A stretch of DNA of 64,000 bases from M55B112 sp964539395 (GTDB lineage Bacteria > Bacteroidota > Bacteroidia > Bacteroidales > GCA-2748055). The notes beneath the pieces were generated by a model, which saw only the letters and a program-made list of their open reading frames with translations, ran no database searches and had not been told where the DNA came from. The translations under genes and the position numbers were made by a program. The stretch is from positions 1-64,000 of the forward strand of contig CAZIIU010000004.1 of NCBI GenBank assembly GCA_964539395.1, read 5' to 3'. Positions 38,147-47,024 of the stretch are shown here, in pieces (the first letter of the stretch is position 1; the number at the start of each line of letters is the position of its first letter).

Positions 38147-40492
38147 ATGCTGAAAAAGGTCAGTAAACATACGGTATATCTGCTCATTCTTTGGTCGGTT
38201 TACGCATTGGTATTTATTATCTTCGTCGTACTTTTTCAAATGATCGCGAAAGGAAAGCTCGGGTTTATGCCCACATTCGAGGAACTCGAGAACCCACAAA
38301 CCAACCTTGCCTCTGAGTTATATACAGATAACGGAGAACTGCTCGATAAGTTCTTTTTTGAGAACAGAACACTGGTAGATTTTGAAGATCTGTCGCCCTA
38401 CCTGGTGGATGCGCTCATTGCTACCGAGGATGTGAGATTCAGGAGACACTCCGGCATCGATCTGCGTGGACTTACCCGTGTTGTTGTGAAATCACTGCTT
38501 CTGGGTCAGGACGCTGGCGGTGGAAGTACTATTTCCCAGCAACTTGCAAAAAACCTTTTCCCCAGAGACACTACGCAGAAAAACACAAAATTGGGCCGGG
38601 CCATACACATGGCCATTGTGAAGTTCAAGGAGTGGAACACTGCTGTAAGGCTTGAAAGAAGCTATACGAAAAATGAGATTATTACCATGTACCTTAACAC
38701 GGTTCCATTTGGTGGAGAAGCTGTGATAGGAATCAAATCAGCTTCGAGAACTTTCTTCGATACCACAACAGATTCATTGAAGCTTGAGGAAGCCGCTATT
38801 CTGGTTGGTATGCTTAAAGCACCTACCAGGTTCAACCCATACCTGAATCCTGAAAATGCAATGTCAAGACGAAACATCGTTATTGAGCAGATGGCAAAGT
38901 ATGAATTACTCGACAGGACCGTTGCAGATTCCGTCAAACAGATACCGGTAACTGCTTTTTATAACGTAGCAGGTCATATGGGAGGAAAGGCCAATCATTT
39001 TCGTACTTTTCTCAGGACCAGTTTGACTGCAGACAAGCCAGAAAGAGACAACTATTCAGCATCATCAATTGAACAGTTCAGAAGGGATTCAATCCGTTGG
39101 GCGAACGACCCTCTTTATGGATGGATCTATAAAAACCCCAGACCGGATGGTACCCATTATAATATATATCGCGACGGTTTGCGAATCTATACAACCATTA
39201 ATATGAAGATGCAGGAATATGCGGAAGAGGCAATGACGGAGCATCTGAAAGAATACCTGCAGCCTGCATTTTTTGCCGAGAAGAGGGGACGTTCCAACGC
39301 TCCCTTCGAGGAACTCACCAGGGAGCAGATAGAAAGCACGATGAATAGGACTATCGAACAGTCGGAACGTTACAAGATTTTACGAAGCAGGGGGATGCCT
39401 GAAGACTCCATCATGATGATCTTCAGGAAACCGGTTGAAACTTCCGTTTTTACATGGCGAGGTCTTACAGATACAGTGATGAGTCCCTATGATTCAATCC
39501 GCTACCTTAAACATATTCTCAGATCGGGTTTCTTGGCCATGGAGTCCCGTTCCGGACAGGTAAAAGCGTATGTTGGCGGACATAATTACCGGTATTTTCA
39601 GTACGATCATGTTACACAGAGCAGGCGACAGGTCGGTTCAACCGTAAAACCATTTCTTTACCTTTTAGCCATGCTTGAGGGGGTCTCCCCCTGCAAGCAG
39701 ATTCCCCTGGTTGAGGTATCATTCCCGGTCGGGGACTCTGAATATACTCCAAGGGCCCCGGAACCGAACCTGAATGCCGGAAAGTATGTAACACTGAAGT
39801 GGGGCCTTGCTAACTCCCATAACTGGGTCTCTGCCTGGCTGTTCAAACACTTTCATGCGGAAAATGTGATCCAGCTGATGCGAAAAATGGGTATCACCTC
39901 CCACATCGACCCGGTTCCTGCAATGGTTTACGGTCCTTCGGACATTTCGCTTGAAGAGATGGTTGGGGCATTCAACACCTTTGGCAACCAGGGTATTTAT
40001 GTTTCCCCTGTCTACGTTACCAGGATCGAAGATAAATATGGCAATACCATTTCCACGTTTCAGGCCACGGAAAATGAGGTAATCAGTGAAAAGACGGCCT
40101 ACCTGATGATCACATTGCTGAAGGATGTCGTGGACCGTGGTACAGCCATCCGCCTTCGCTACCTGTATCAATTTACCGGGGAGATCGCAGCAAAAACAGG
40201 GACCACACAAAACCAGAGCGACGGCTGGTTCATGGGAATCACCCCACAACTGTCGGCCGGTGTATGGGTAGGCGGTGAAGACAGGGCGGTTCATTTCGAT
40301 AATCTCGGTATGGGTGCCGGCGGAAATATGGCCCTGCCAATCTGGGCGAAATTCTTTGAGAAGGTGTATGCAGATTCTACGCTTGGAATAACCCAGGAGG
40401 CGATGTTTGACAAGCCCCCCGGATTTTATGTGGACCTGGATTGTCAGGATGTTTCCGACAGGCCCTCTTCGACCGATTATATCGATTTTTAA
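38147..40492 (+). CDS. Class A penicillin-binding protein (PBP1A)
   Basis: Bifunctional peptidoglycan synthase. From the ATG at 38147 it has 781 residues; the 10 upstream codons do not extend the membrane anchor. One transmembrane helix at about residues 9-33. Glycosyltransferase 51 motifs: EDVRFRRHSGID and GGSTISQQLAKNL. Transpeptidase motifs: STVKPF (catalytic Ser), SHN and KTGTTQ. Its last codon and stop are directly followed by the stop of the convergent ABC gene (TAA|TTA), with no spacer. Confidence 0.95.
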   Translation: MLKKVSKHTVYLLILWSVYALVFIIFVVLFQMIAKGKLGFMPTFEELENPQTNLASELYTDNGELLDKFFFENRTLVDFEDLSPYLVDALIATEDVRFRRHSGIDLRGLTRVVVKSLLLGQDAGGGSTISQQLAKNLFPRDTTQKNTKLGRAIHMAIVKFKEWNTAVRLERSYTKNEIITMYLNTVPFGGEAVIGIKSASRTFFDTTTDSLKLEEAAILVGMLKAPTRFNPYLNPENAMSRRNIVIEQMAKYELLDRTVADSVKQIPVTAFYNVAGHMGGKANHFRTFLRTSLTADKPERDNYSASSIEQFRRDSIRWANDPLYGWIYKNPRPDGTHYNIYRDGLRIYTTINMKMQEYAEEAMTEHLKEYLQPAFFAEKRGRSNAPFEELTREQIESTMNRTIEQSERYKILRSRGMPEDSIMMIFRKPVETSVFTWRGLTDTVMSPYDSIRYLKHILRSGFLAMESRSGQVKAYVGGHNYRYFQYDHVTQSRRQVGSTVKPFLYLLAMLEGVSPCKQIPLVEVSFPVGDSEYTPRAPEPNLNAGKYVTLKWGLANSHNWVSAWLFKHFHAENVIQLMRKMGITSHIDPVPAMVYGPSDISLEEMVGAFNTFGNQGIYVSPVYVTRIEDKYGNTISTFQATENEVISEKTAYLMITLLKDVVDRGTAIRLRYLYQFTGEIAAKTGTTQNQSDGWFMGITPQLSAGVWVGGEDRAVHFDNLGMGAGGNMALPIWAKFFEKVYADSTLGITQEAMFDKPPGFYVDLDCQDVSDRPSSTDYIDF

Positions 40493-42169
40493 TTATACCG
40501 GGATGGAGTCAATCAGTTTTCGTGTGTAGGCCCGTGAGGGCTGCAGGTAGATCTGTTCTGCAGTTCCAGATTCAATGATCCTGCCTTCCGACATGACCAT
40601 GACCCGGTCCGACATGTATTTTACCACGGTGAGATCATGGGATATGAAGATATAGGTGAGGTTATACTCCTTTTTAAGATCGTTCAGCAGGTTAAGTATC
40701 TGTGCCTGTATACTCACATCAAGTGCAGAGACACTCTCATCAAGAACCATGAATTCAGGCCTGCAGGCCAGGGCCCGGGCGATACCGATACGCTGGCGCT
40801 GTCCGCCCGAAAACTGGTGCGGGTAGAGGTTATAAGCACCGGCCGGGAGTCCAACCTGCTCCAGCAGCTTGTGAACAGCTGCTTCTGCCTGCTTCCTGTT
40901 TGTGACCAGATGATGAACAAACATCGGTTCTGAAATCATATTTCCAACAGTCTTCCCGGGATTCAGCGATGAATATGGATCCTGGAAAACAATTTGTATT
41001 CTCCTGCGGAGTTTTCGCAATTCGTTTGGCTTCAGGCGATCCAGAGCTGTTCCCCTGTAGAATACAGAGCCGCTGTCGGACCGGACAAGTTGGAGTATCG
41101 TTCTGCCCAGTGTGGTTTTTCCACAACCCGACTCACCTACCAGTCCGAGCGTCTCACCTTCATAGACATTGGAGGAAACGGAGTCGACCGCGGTGACAGA
41201 CCTGTTCTGGTTTTTAAAGTGCACATGCAGATTATCTATCTGAAGCAGAACCTCTTCATTTTTAAGAGAATGATAAGTACTACTGGAAGGATGAATGTAA
41301 CCCGGTCTCAGATGCATATCGGCCGTTTTCGATCGGTCCTTATCCATGAAATCACTTATGGTTGGAAGTCGCAGCGGCCGTTCATGAAGTTTGGGTCTGC
41401 AGGCAAGCAAACCTTTCGCATAGGGCGTTGAAGGATTTTCCAGGATCTTTTTCGTTTTTCCTTGTTCAAGGATCTCTCCCTGGTACATTACTGCCATGTT
41501 ATCGGCAACCTGTTTCAGCACAAGGAGGTCATGCGTGATGAAAAGGACTCCCAGGTTGTACCTGTCCTTCAGATCATTTAACAATCTGAGGATACCACTT
41601 TGAACAGTCACATCCAGCGCAGTGGTGGGTTCGTCGGCAATCAGAAGAGCGGGTGATGTGGCCAGTGCCATGGCAATCATGACCCGTTGCCTCTGTCCAC
41701 CCGATAGTTCGTGGGGCCATGCATCAAAGATACTTTTTGGTTGGGGAAGCTGTACATCATCGAAAAGTTGCAGGATCTTCTCTTTCACTTTCTTTTTGGA
41801 TGACTGAACTTTCAGTAACGGTTCCATGGCCTGTCTGCCACATTTCATGGTTGGGTTCAGGCAGGTCATCGGCTCCTGGAAAATCATGGAGATCCTGTTT
41901 CCGCGAATGCGGTTTAATGCTTTCAGGGGAACTTTCAGCAGGTCGACCTGTCCGGCATTATCCTGAAAAATAATACTTCCTTTGGGTGAACTGACCCCTT
42001 TTGGTAAAAGTCTTAGTATGGAAAGTGCCGTTAGTGTTTTTCCGGATCCTGATTCACCAACCAGACCGGTAACGGATTTCCTGAAAATATCCAAAGATAT
42101 ATGATTAACCAGGGTTGTGTTCCCGGATATGATCTCCAGGTGGTTGATTTTCAATACAGGTTCCGGCAT
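40493..42169 (-). CDS. Peptide-type ABC transporter ATPase with two fused nucleotide-binding domains
   Basis: A 558-residue protein joining two OppD/OppF-like ATPases, as in YejF or GsiA. The first has Walker A GESGSGKT, signature LSGGQRQRVMIAMA and Walker B LLIADEPTTALD. The second has GESGCGKTT, FSGGQRQRIGIARA and FMVLDESVSALD, where Ser replaces Pro of DEP. The linker region after the first domain has the YAKGLLACRP oligopeptide-binding C-terminal motif. No permease or binding protein is adjacent, so the substrate is unknown. It starts 1 base after the upstream small gene and forms a run with it and radA. Confidence 0.9.
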   Translation of the reverse strand: MPEPVLKINHLEIISGNTTLVNHISLDIFRKSVTGLVGESGSGKTLTALSILRLLPKGVSSPKGSIIFQDNAGQVDLLKVPLKALNRIRGNRISMIFQEPMTCLNPTMKCGRQAMEPLLKVQSSKKKVKEKILQLFDDVQLPQPKSIFDAWPHELSGGQRQRVMIAMALATSPALLIADEPTTALDVTVQSGILRLLNDLKDRYNLGVLFITHDLLVLKQVADNMAVMYQGEILEQGKTKKILENPSTPYAKGLLACRPKLHERPLRLPTISDFMDKDRSKTADMHLRPGYIHPSSSTYHSLKNEEVLLQIDNLHVHFKNQNRSVTAVDSVSSNVYEGETLGLVGESGCGKTTLGRTILQLVRSDSGSVFYRGTALDRLKPNELRKLRRRIQIVFQDPYSSLNPGKTVGNMISEPMFVHHLVTNRKQAEAAVHKLLEQVGLPAGAYNLYPHQFSGGQRQRIGIARALACRPEFMVLDESVSALDVSIQAQILNLLNDLKKEYNLTYIFISHDLTVVKYMSDRVMVMSEGRIIESGTAEQIYLQPSRAYTRKLIDSIPV

Positions 42170-42170
42170 G

Positions 42171-42647
42171 CTATCTCTTCTTTCTGAAAACTACGACTTT
42201 ATTTCCGCAAAGTTCAACGGACCACTCGGGATGCAGGATCTGTTGAGCCTTCCTGTAGTAGAGCATGGATCGCTTACTGGTTTCCTCATCGTCATTATAA
42301 TCTTTGAATTCCCCGCTGAACTCGTAACTTGAAGAATAGGCATGATTCAGGTGATATATTCTTATGATTTCAATCACAGTAGATATGACCCTGTACACCT
42401 CTCCGCGGTTCGTTTCACTGTATTCATCTTCGAATTCCTCGTTTAATACGCTGAAGTTGATGATGTTCCCCAGGTAATTGTCTCTTTTTTTTGCGAAGAG
42501 TACTTCGTACATCAAACCGCTTCCACTGGTAAAATAGTAAGATGATCCGGAAATGATTTCAGGGGATTCTATTTTGTAGGGTGGTACTGTCGGCACATAA
42601 TCTTCCCGAATAAGTGGCGGATATTCGATGGGGTCCTGTTCAGTCAT
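42171..42647 (-). CDS. Conserved-looking protein of unknown function, possibly DUF6934-like
   Basis: I cannot assign a function. The 158 residues have no signal peptide or membrane helix. They begin with a proline-rich acidic segment. The central part (FTSGSGLMYEVLFAKK, then TNRGEVYRVISTVIEIIRIY) resembles the plan of DUF6934, a small family in which a TN-GD-like step precedes a VLATV helix, but the match is weak. The last third is charged and ends in a basic VVVFRKKR. The ATG overlaps the radA stop by one base and the stop lies 1 base before the ABC gene, so all three are co-expressed. Confidence 0.6.
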   Translation of the reverse strand: MTEQDPIEYPPLIREDYVPTVPPYKIESPEIISGSSYYFTSGSGLMYEVLFAKKRDNYLGNIINFSVLNEEFEDEYSETNRGEVYRVISTVIEIIRIYHLNHAYSSSYEFSGEFKDYNDDEETSKRSMLYYRKAQQILHPEWSVELCGNKVVVFRKKR

Positions 42648-44005
42648 TATCCGAATAGTTGTTTTGGCAGTTCCTGTACTTTGGCCAGTCTTATTGTTTT
42701 TATTTTAAACCTGTCGTTGTTGATGGCACTGTCATTAAACGCGGAAATAAAGATCTTTTTGAAACCAAGTTTTTGTGCTTCGAAGATCCGTTGTTCCATC
42801 CTTCCTGCCGGTCTGATTTCACCTGAGAGTCCGACTTCACCGGCAAAACAGATGTTTTTTTCCAGGGCCAGATCGACTGATGAACTAAGTACGGCACTTA
42901 CAATGGACAGGTCGGTGGCAGGGTCATCTACCCTCAGTCCGCCTGCAATATTGATGAAAACATCCTTTCCTGAAAGGTTGAATCCTGCCCTTTTTTCCAG
43001 TACAGCGAGTAACATGTTTAGTCGCCTGATATCGAAGCCGTTGGATGTGCGCTGCGGTGTTCCGTATGCTGCGGTGCTCACAAGTGCCTGGGCCTCTATC
43101 ATCAGCGGTCTTACTCCTTCGATATTTGCTGCAACCGCAGAACCACTCAGGTCATCTGTGTGTTGGTTGAGCAGGATCTCGGAAGGGTTTTCAATTTCGG
43201 CCAGTCCATCGTTCCGCATCTCGAAAACCCCCAGCTCAGAGGTGGATCCAAACCTGTTCTTGCTTGCCCGGAGGATCCTGTAGATATGGTGCGAATCTCC
43301 TTCGAACTGCAGGACGGTATCGACGATATGCTCCAGAATCTTTGGTCCGGCGAGACTTCCTTCTTTGGTGATGTGTCCGATCAGTATCACCGGAATAGCG
43401 GTTTGTTTGGCAACCCTGAGCAGTTGGGCGGCACATTCCCTTACCTGTGATATGCTGCCCGGTGCTGATTCGACCTCTTCTGAATGGAGTGTTTGTATTG
43501 AATCGACGATGACCAGTGCCGGGTTGACCTGTTTGATATGAAGGATGATGGTCTGCAGGGTTGTTTCCGAAAGCACCAATGTTTTTTCGCTGAGGTTCCC
43601 CATTCGTTCTGCCCGCATTTTTATCTGCTGCGGGCTCTCCTCGCCGGAGACATATAGAACGGACCCGTTGAATTTCAGGGCGATCTGCAATGCCAGTGTG
43701 GATTTACCGATTCCGGGCTCTCCCCCGATCAGAACCACTGATCCGGGTACGATTCCGCCGCCGAGCACCCTGTTGAATTCGTTGTTCATGGTATCGAACC
43801 GTTCCAGATGGTCGGAATGGATCTCTGTGATCTTTTCGGGGACTGCCCGGTGTCCTGGATCAGATTCGTAACGGCGGGAGGACGACTTGTGGATCACCTG
43901 TTCCGCGTAAGTGTTCCATTCACCGCAGCTGTTGCATCTGCCGATCCACTTGGGTGATTCGGCGCCACAGCTCTGACAGACAAATACACTTTTAGTTTTG
44001 GCCAT
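42647..44005 (-). CDS. radA: DNA repair protein RadA
   Basis: RecA-like ATPase/helicase (also called Sms) that promotes branch migration during recombinational repair. The 452 residues show the standard plan. A four-Cys zinc finger at the N-terminus (CQSCGAESPKWIGRCNSCGEW), Walker A GGEPGIGKST, and the RadA-specific KNRFG motif (ASKNRFGSTSELG) are present. A C-terminal Lon-protease-like domain (FINIAGGLRVDDPATDLSI) completes it. It is the first gene of a three-gene run. A TACCTTTA box lies about 26 bases upstream on the minus strand, close to the -7 consensus. Confidence 0.96.
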   Translation of the reverse strand: MAKTKSVFVCQSCGAESPKWIGRCNSCGEWNTYAEQVIHKSSSRRYESDPGHRAVPEKITEIHSDHLERFDTMNNEFNRVLGGGIVPGSVVLIGGEPGIGKSTLALQIALKFNGSVLYVSGEESPQQIKMRAERMGNLSEKTLVLSETTLQTIILHIKQVNPALVIVDSIQTLHSEEVESAPGSISQVRECAAQLLRVAKQTAIPVILIGHITKEGSLAGPKILEHIVDTVLQFEGDSHHIYRILRASKNRFGSTSELGVFEMRNDGLAEIENPSEILLNQHTDDLSGSAVAANIEGVRPLMIEAQALVSTAAYGTPQRTSNGFDIRRLNMLLAVLEKRAGFNLSGKDVFINIAGGLRVDDPATDLSIVSAVLSSSVDLALEKNICFAGEVGLSGEIRPAGRMEQRIFEAQKLGFKKIFISAFNDSAINNDRFKIKTIRLAKVQELPKQLFG

Positions 44006-44068
44006 AATTGAATCATAGTGCAGTGTAAAGGTAGCAATAAGAGGGAGAAAGGATTAAGTTTTATGTAT

Positions 44069-44224
44069 GATTTTTGTTGAGGAAAGCCTGATGGAATACC
44101 GGAAAGGCAGGCAGGAAGTCCGTGGTAAGCACTAAAAATGATCTTTGCTGAGCCAGCGAGAACGAATTACCGGGAAGGCATATTGTGGCCGGTGGTCAGC
44201 TCTTATTGATGAATTTTGTTGAGG
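44069..44224. repeat. Degenerate 71-bp tandem repeat of the adenylyltransferase 3' end
   Basis: Three copies in exact 71-base register start at 44069, 44140 and 44211. All begin with GA-t/a-TTTTGTTGAGG or close variants (GATTTTTGTTGAGG, GATCTTTGCTGAGC, GAATTTTGTTGAGG). Copies 1 and 2 also share ATACCGGAAAGGCA versus TTACCGGGAAGGCA and CCGTGGTAAGC versus CCGGTGGTCAGC at matching positions. The third copy is inside the 3' coding end of the heptose adenylyltransferase gene (codons for S-S-T-K-F-I-N). The intergenic copies look like old duplications of that gene end that have decayed. Confidence 0.65.
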
Positions 44225-44678
44225 AGTATCCTTCAAGAAAGGGTATAGTTACTGTTTTTCCACCTTTCTTATTTACAAAGTCTGAGCCCACGATCTGATC
44301 GGGATGGTAGTCGCCCCCCTTTACCAGCACGTCCGGACCGACCTCACGGATCAGGTTGAAGGGAGTCTCCTCAGAAAAGAGAACTACAAAGTCGACCCAC
44401 TCAAGAGAGGCCAGCATGACTGCCCGGGAATGTTCATCCATAACCGGCCTGCTTTCTCCCTTCAGCTTTTTTACTGAAGCATCGGAATTCAATCCGACGA
44501 CCAGCAGGTCACCCAACTCTTTTGCGGCGCTAAGAAGGTGAACATGTCCCGGATGAAGAATGTCGAAACAGCCGTTGGTAAAGATAATCTTTTTACCATA
44601 CTGAATATGCTGTCCCAGGAGCTCCGGCAGTAATTTCCTGTCGACAATTTTACGCTCTATCTTCGTGAAGGTGCTCAA
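44196..44678 (-). CDS. rfaE2: D-glycero-beta-D-manno-heptose 1-phosphate adenylyltransferase
   Basis: Makes ADP-D-glycero-beta-D-manno-heptose for the LPS inner core. The 160 residues match the C-terminal adenylyltransferase half of HldE; the kinase half is absent and must be encoded elsewhere. The cytidylyltransferase-like motif GCFDILHPGHVHLL is at about 36-49, followed by VGLNSDASVKKLKGESRPV and the end KGGKTVTIPFLEGYSST. The best start is a TTG at 44678, inside the flippase gene's 3' end (29-base overlap); no ATG lies before the core motif. The 3' end is repeated downstream in a 71-bp array. Confidence 0.9.
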   Translation of the reverse strand: MSTFTKIERKIVDRKLLPELLGQHIQYGKKIIFTNGCFDILHPGHVHLLSAAKELGDLLVVGLNSDASVKKLKGESRPVMDEHSRAVMLASLEWVDFVVLFSEETPFNLIREVGPDVLVKGGDYHPDQIVGSDFVNKKGGKTVTIPFLEGYSSTKFINKS

Positions 44679-45708
44679 TTTCTCTCTTTATTTGTGCCGG
44701 CCGGATCTTTTTGTTCTTTGAGAACAGCAGGATCATCGCAACACTTCCGAGTACAAGTATAAGCAAAGTTTGGGATTCGTGCTGCAGTGTAGCAAAAACC
44801 AGCCCTTCGGTAAGCTCCAGACCATACACGAAATGCAGTCCGCGTGATACGATCCAGTGAAAGGCCCCAATACCGCTTTGTACCGGTACGGCCATTCCCA
44901 TGCTTCCGATAACCAGCAGGAAAACACCGTCGATTAATGTCAGATGACCGGTGATATCTGGCAGGGAAAATACGATAACCCAGGTCATCATGGCATAGTT
45001 GAACCAGATAAAGACAGTATGGAAGAGGAACTCCCATTTCCGCTTCATATGGAGAACGGTTTTCAGGCCGCCGGCAACACCTTTGAGGATCTGAATGATC
45101 TTTATAACAGGTTGCAGAGCAAAGATTTTTTTCCGGAAAATATAAAGGAATAAAAGAAGAAGGGAGATTACGGCTATGACAATGATCCAGAAAAGCATGG
45201 TTTGTCCGAAGAGGGCATTGATCTTTTCTCTAAGCGGCTGAAAGATATAATTGCTGAAAAAGGAGCCGAACTGTTCAAAGCGGGCGATCAGCAGAATAAA
45301 GAGGATAGTAAACATGGATAGAAGGTCGATGGCCCTTTCGATAATCACTGTTCCCACGAGGGAGTCGACCGGGATCTTCTCTTTCTTACCGAGGGAGATG
45401 CAGCGTGTGATCTCACCTGCACGGGGAAGTGCATAATTTGCCAGATAGCCGAATAGTACGGCATTTACGGTGTTCCAGAGGGTTGGTTTATAGTTCAGGG
45501 GATGTATGAGCAGAATCCATCGCCTGGACCGGCTGATATGTGAGATAACTGCGAAGATGAGCGACAGGCCGATCCAGCCGTATCGCGCCTCTCTGAAATG
45601 AATGGCCATTTCCGAAAAATCGATCCCACGAAATGCGAAATACAGCAGTAGTATTCCTGCAGCCAGGAAAAGGGAAAACCTGGTTATATTGCGGATCTTT
45701 TTATTCAA
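44650..45708 (-). CDS. Lysylphosphatidylglycerol-synthase-type flippase-like membrane protein
   Basis: An integral membrane protein of 352 residues with about eight helices, of the UPF0104/AglD/LPG_synthase_TM family. Typical elements: SRSRRWILLIHPL after the second helix, GYLANYALPRAGEITRC, the VIIERAIDLLSMF motif and, late, VQSGIGAFHWIVSRGL. Members without a soluble domain move lipid-linked sugars or phospholipids or affect surface display. The start used is a TTG 8 bases after the panD stop; no ATG gives a full first helix. The 3' end overlaps the adenylyltransferase start. Confidence 0.8.
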   Translation of the reverse strand: MNKKIRNITRFSLFLAAGILLLYFAFRGIDFSEMAIHFREARYGWIGLSLIFAVISHISRSRRWILLIHPLNYKPTLWNTVNAVLFGYLANYALPRAGEITRCISLGKKEKIPVDSLVGTVIIERAIDLLSMFTILFILLIARFEQFGSFFSNYIFQPLREKINALFGQTMLFWIIVIAVISLLLLFLYIFRKKIFALQPVIKIIQILKGVAGGLKTVLHMKRKWEFLFHTVFIWFNYAMMTWVIVFSLPDITGHLTLIDGVFLLVIGSMGMAVPVQSGIGAFHWIVSRGLHFVYGLELTEGLVFATLQHESQTLLILVLGSVAMILLFSKNKKIRPAQIKREIEHLHEDRA

Positions 45709-45716
45709 GGCAGCAG

Positions 45717-46067
45717 TCAGATCAGCTTGTTGGTAGCTGTGTCGGGAAAGACGATTTTTGGCTTAAAAATTTTGGCCTCCTCGAAATCCATCGAGGCGTA
45801 GGAGATAATCAGGACGATGTCGCCTACCTGGACCTTCCGGGCGGCGGCTCCGTTCATGCAAATGACCCCGCTTCCGCGTTCCCCCGTTATGACGTATGTC
45901 TCCAGGCGCTCCCCGTTATTGATGTTTACTACATGAACCTTCTCGTTTTCAATGAGGTTGGCGGCATCCATCAGCTCCTCATCAATGGTAAGGCTGCCAA
46001 TATAGTTCAGATTTGCCTCGGTAATAGTGACCCTGTGTAATTTCGATTTTACGACTTCAATATTCAT
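45717..46067 (-). CDS. panD: Aspartate 1-decarboxylase
   Basis: Pyruvoyl enzyme that makes beta-alanine from aspartate for pantothenate. The 116 residues match the family. Self-cleavage occurs at G24-S25 (NYIGSLTID), in the same numbering as the E. coli enzyme; the Ser becomes the pyruvoyl group. NGAAARKVQVGDIVLI is also typical. It starts 9 bases downstream of the panC stop, so the two pantothenate genes are a pair. Confidence 0.95.
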   Translation of the reverse strand: MNIEVVKSKLHRVTITEANLNYIGSLTIDEELMDAANLIENEKVHVVNINNGERLETYVITGERGSGVICMNGAAARKVQVGDIVLIISYASMDFEEAKIFKPKIVFPDTATNKLI

Positions 46068-46076
46068 GTTTCAAAG

Positions 46077-46919
46077 TTAAGTAAAATATATGTTATCTAT
46101 TAACCGTACATCGCCAAAATGAACGGCAATACAGCCAATTTTGTTTTGGGGTCCCTGCCAGTTCTTTACAGGCATAAGATTTTGATCGTCAACAATTTCA
46201 AAATACTCCAGTTGCATCAGTGGATGACCGTTGATTTCTGAGGTTACAAAACTCCTGATTCCTTCGGGGGAACACTGCTTTTTCATCTCATGGGCCTTCA
46301 GCAGGGTGCTGTAAATGAATGGTGCTGCAGAGCGGTGGTTTCGACTGAGCAGTCGGTTTCTTGAACTCATAGCCAGGCCGTCCTCTTCCCGGACGATCGG
46401 GCAACCGATAATTTCGATATCGGGTTCATGCTGGGTTACCAGTCTCCGGATAATGGTAAGTTGCTGAAAATCCTTTTGTCCGAAATAGGCCCTTTCCGGT
46501 TTTACCAGATCAAACAGTTTACTGACGATCTGTGCGACACCGTTGAAGTGTCCGGGACGGAACTTTCCTTCCATAACCTTGTCGAGCGGTGAGAAGTCGA
46601 ACTTCCGTGTATCCTTTTCGGGATACATCTCCTCTGTCGGAGGCGCAAAAACCAGGTCGACCGGGTAATTTCGCAGCATTTTGAGATCCGATTCCATATC
46701 CCTTGGATACCGTTTCAGGTCGAGTGGGTTGTTGAACTGCGTCGGATTTATAAAAATACTGACCACGATATAATCACTTTTTTCTAAGGCAGTGCGGACC
46801 AGGGAGAGGTGTCCTTCGTGGAGTGCCCCCATGGTTGGGACAAGTCCAATATGTTTTTTGCTATTCCGGGCCGCTTCTATCTCCCCTTTCAAAGCACTTT
46901 TTTGAGTTATGATCTTCAT
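46077..46919 (-). CDS. panC: Pantothenate synthetase
   Basis: Joins pantoate and beta-alanine using ATP. From the ATG at 46919 the protein has 280 residues. The nucleotidyltransferase motif GLVPTMGALHEGHLSLV is at about 26-42, with HEGH as the HIGH-type signature. FINPTQFNNPLDLKRYPR, RPGHFNGVAQIV and FGQKDFQQL are specific for PanC. The seven upstream codons were removed because the first Met followed by K-I-I fits the family. It is the head of panC-panD-flippase-adenylyltransferase. Confidence 0.96.
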   Translation of the reverse strand: MKIITQKSALKGEIEAARNSKKHIGLVPTMGALHEGHLSLVRTALEKSDYIVVSIFINPTQFNNPLDLKRYPRDMESDLKMLRNYPVDLVFAPPTEEMYPEKDTRKFDFSPLDKVMEGKFRPGHFNGVAQIVSKLFDLVKPERAYFGQKDFQQLTIIRRLVTQHEPDIEIIGCPIVREEDGLAMSSRNRLLSRNHRSAAPFIYSTLLKAHEMKKQCSPEGIRSFVTSEINGHPLMQLEYFEIVDDQNLMPVKNWQGPQNKIGCIAVHFGDVRLIDNIYFT

Positions 46920-46937
46920 TTGCTTTTTTGCAGAGCA

Positions 46938-46945
46938 CAAATATA
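46938..46945 (-). promoter_or_regulatory. Candidate -7 element for panC-panD
   Basis: Minus-strand TATATTTG matches TAnnTTTG, 18 bases before the panC ATG. The -33 position reads CCT, so only one box is supported. Confidence 0.4.
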
Positions 46946-47024
46946 GGTATTCCCACCTTAATTGCAGGAAATCGAAGTGTCAAAAACAAACTTTTCCAAT
47001 TGACCTGCTCATGGTTCTGATGTC

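Noticed and set aside
44057..44195. In-frame open stretch after the heptose adenylyltransferase TGA (possible readthrough extension)
   Set aside because: The frame stays open for about 45 codons, but the product has no family similarity and the DNA is explained by the decayed 71-bp repeat. The protein already has its normal length at the TGA.
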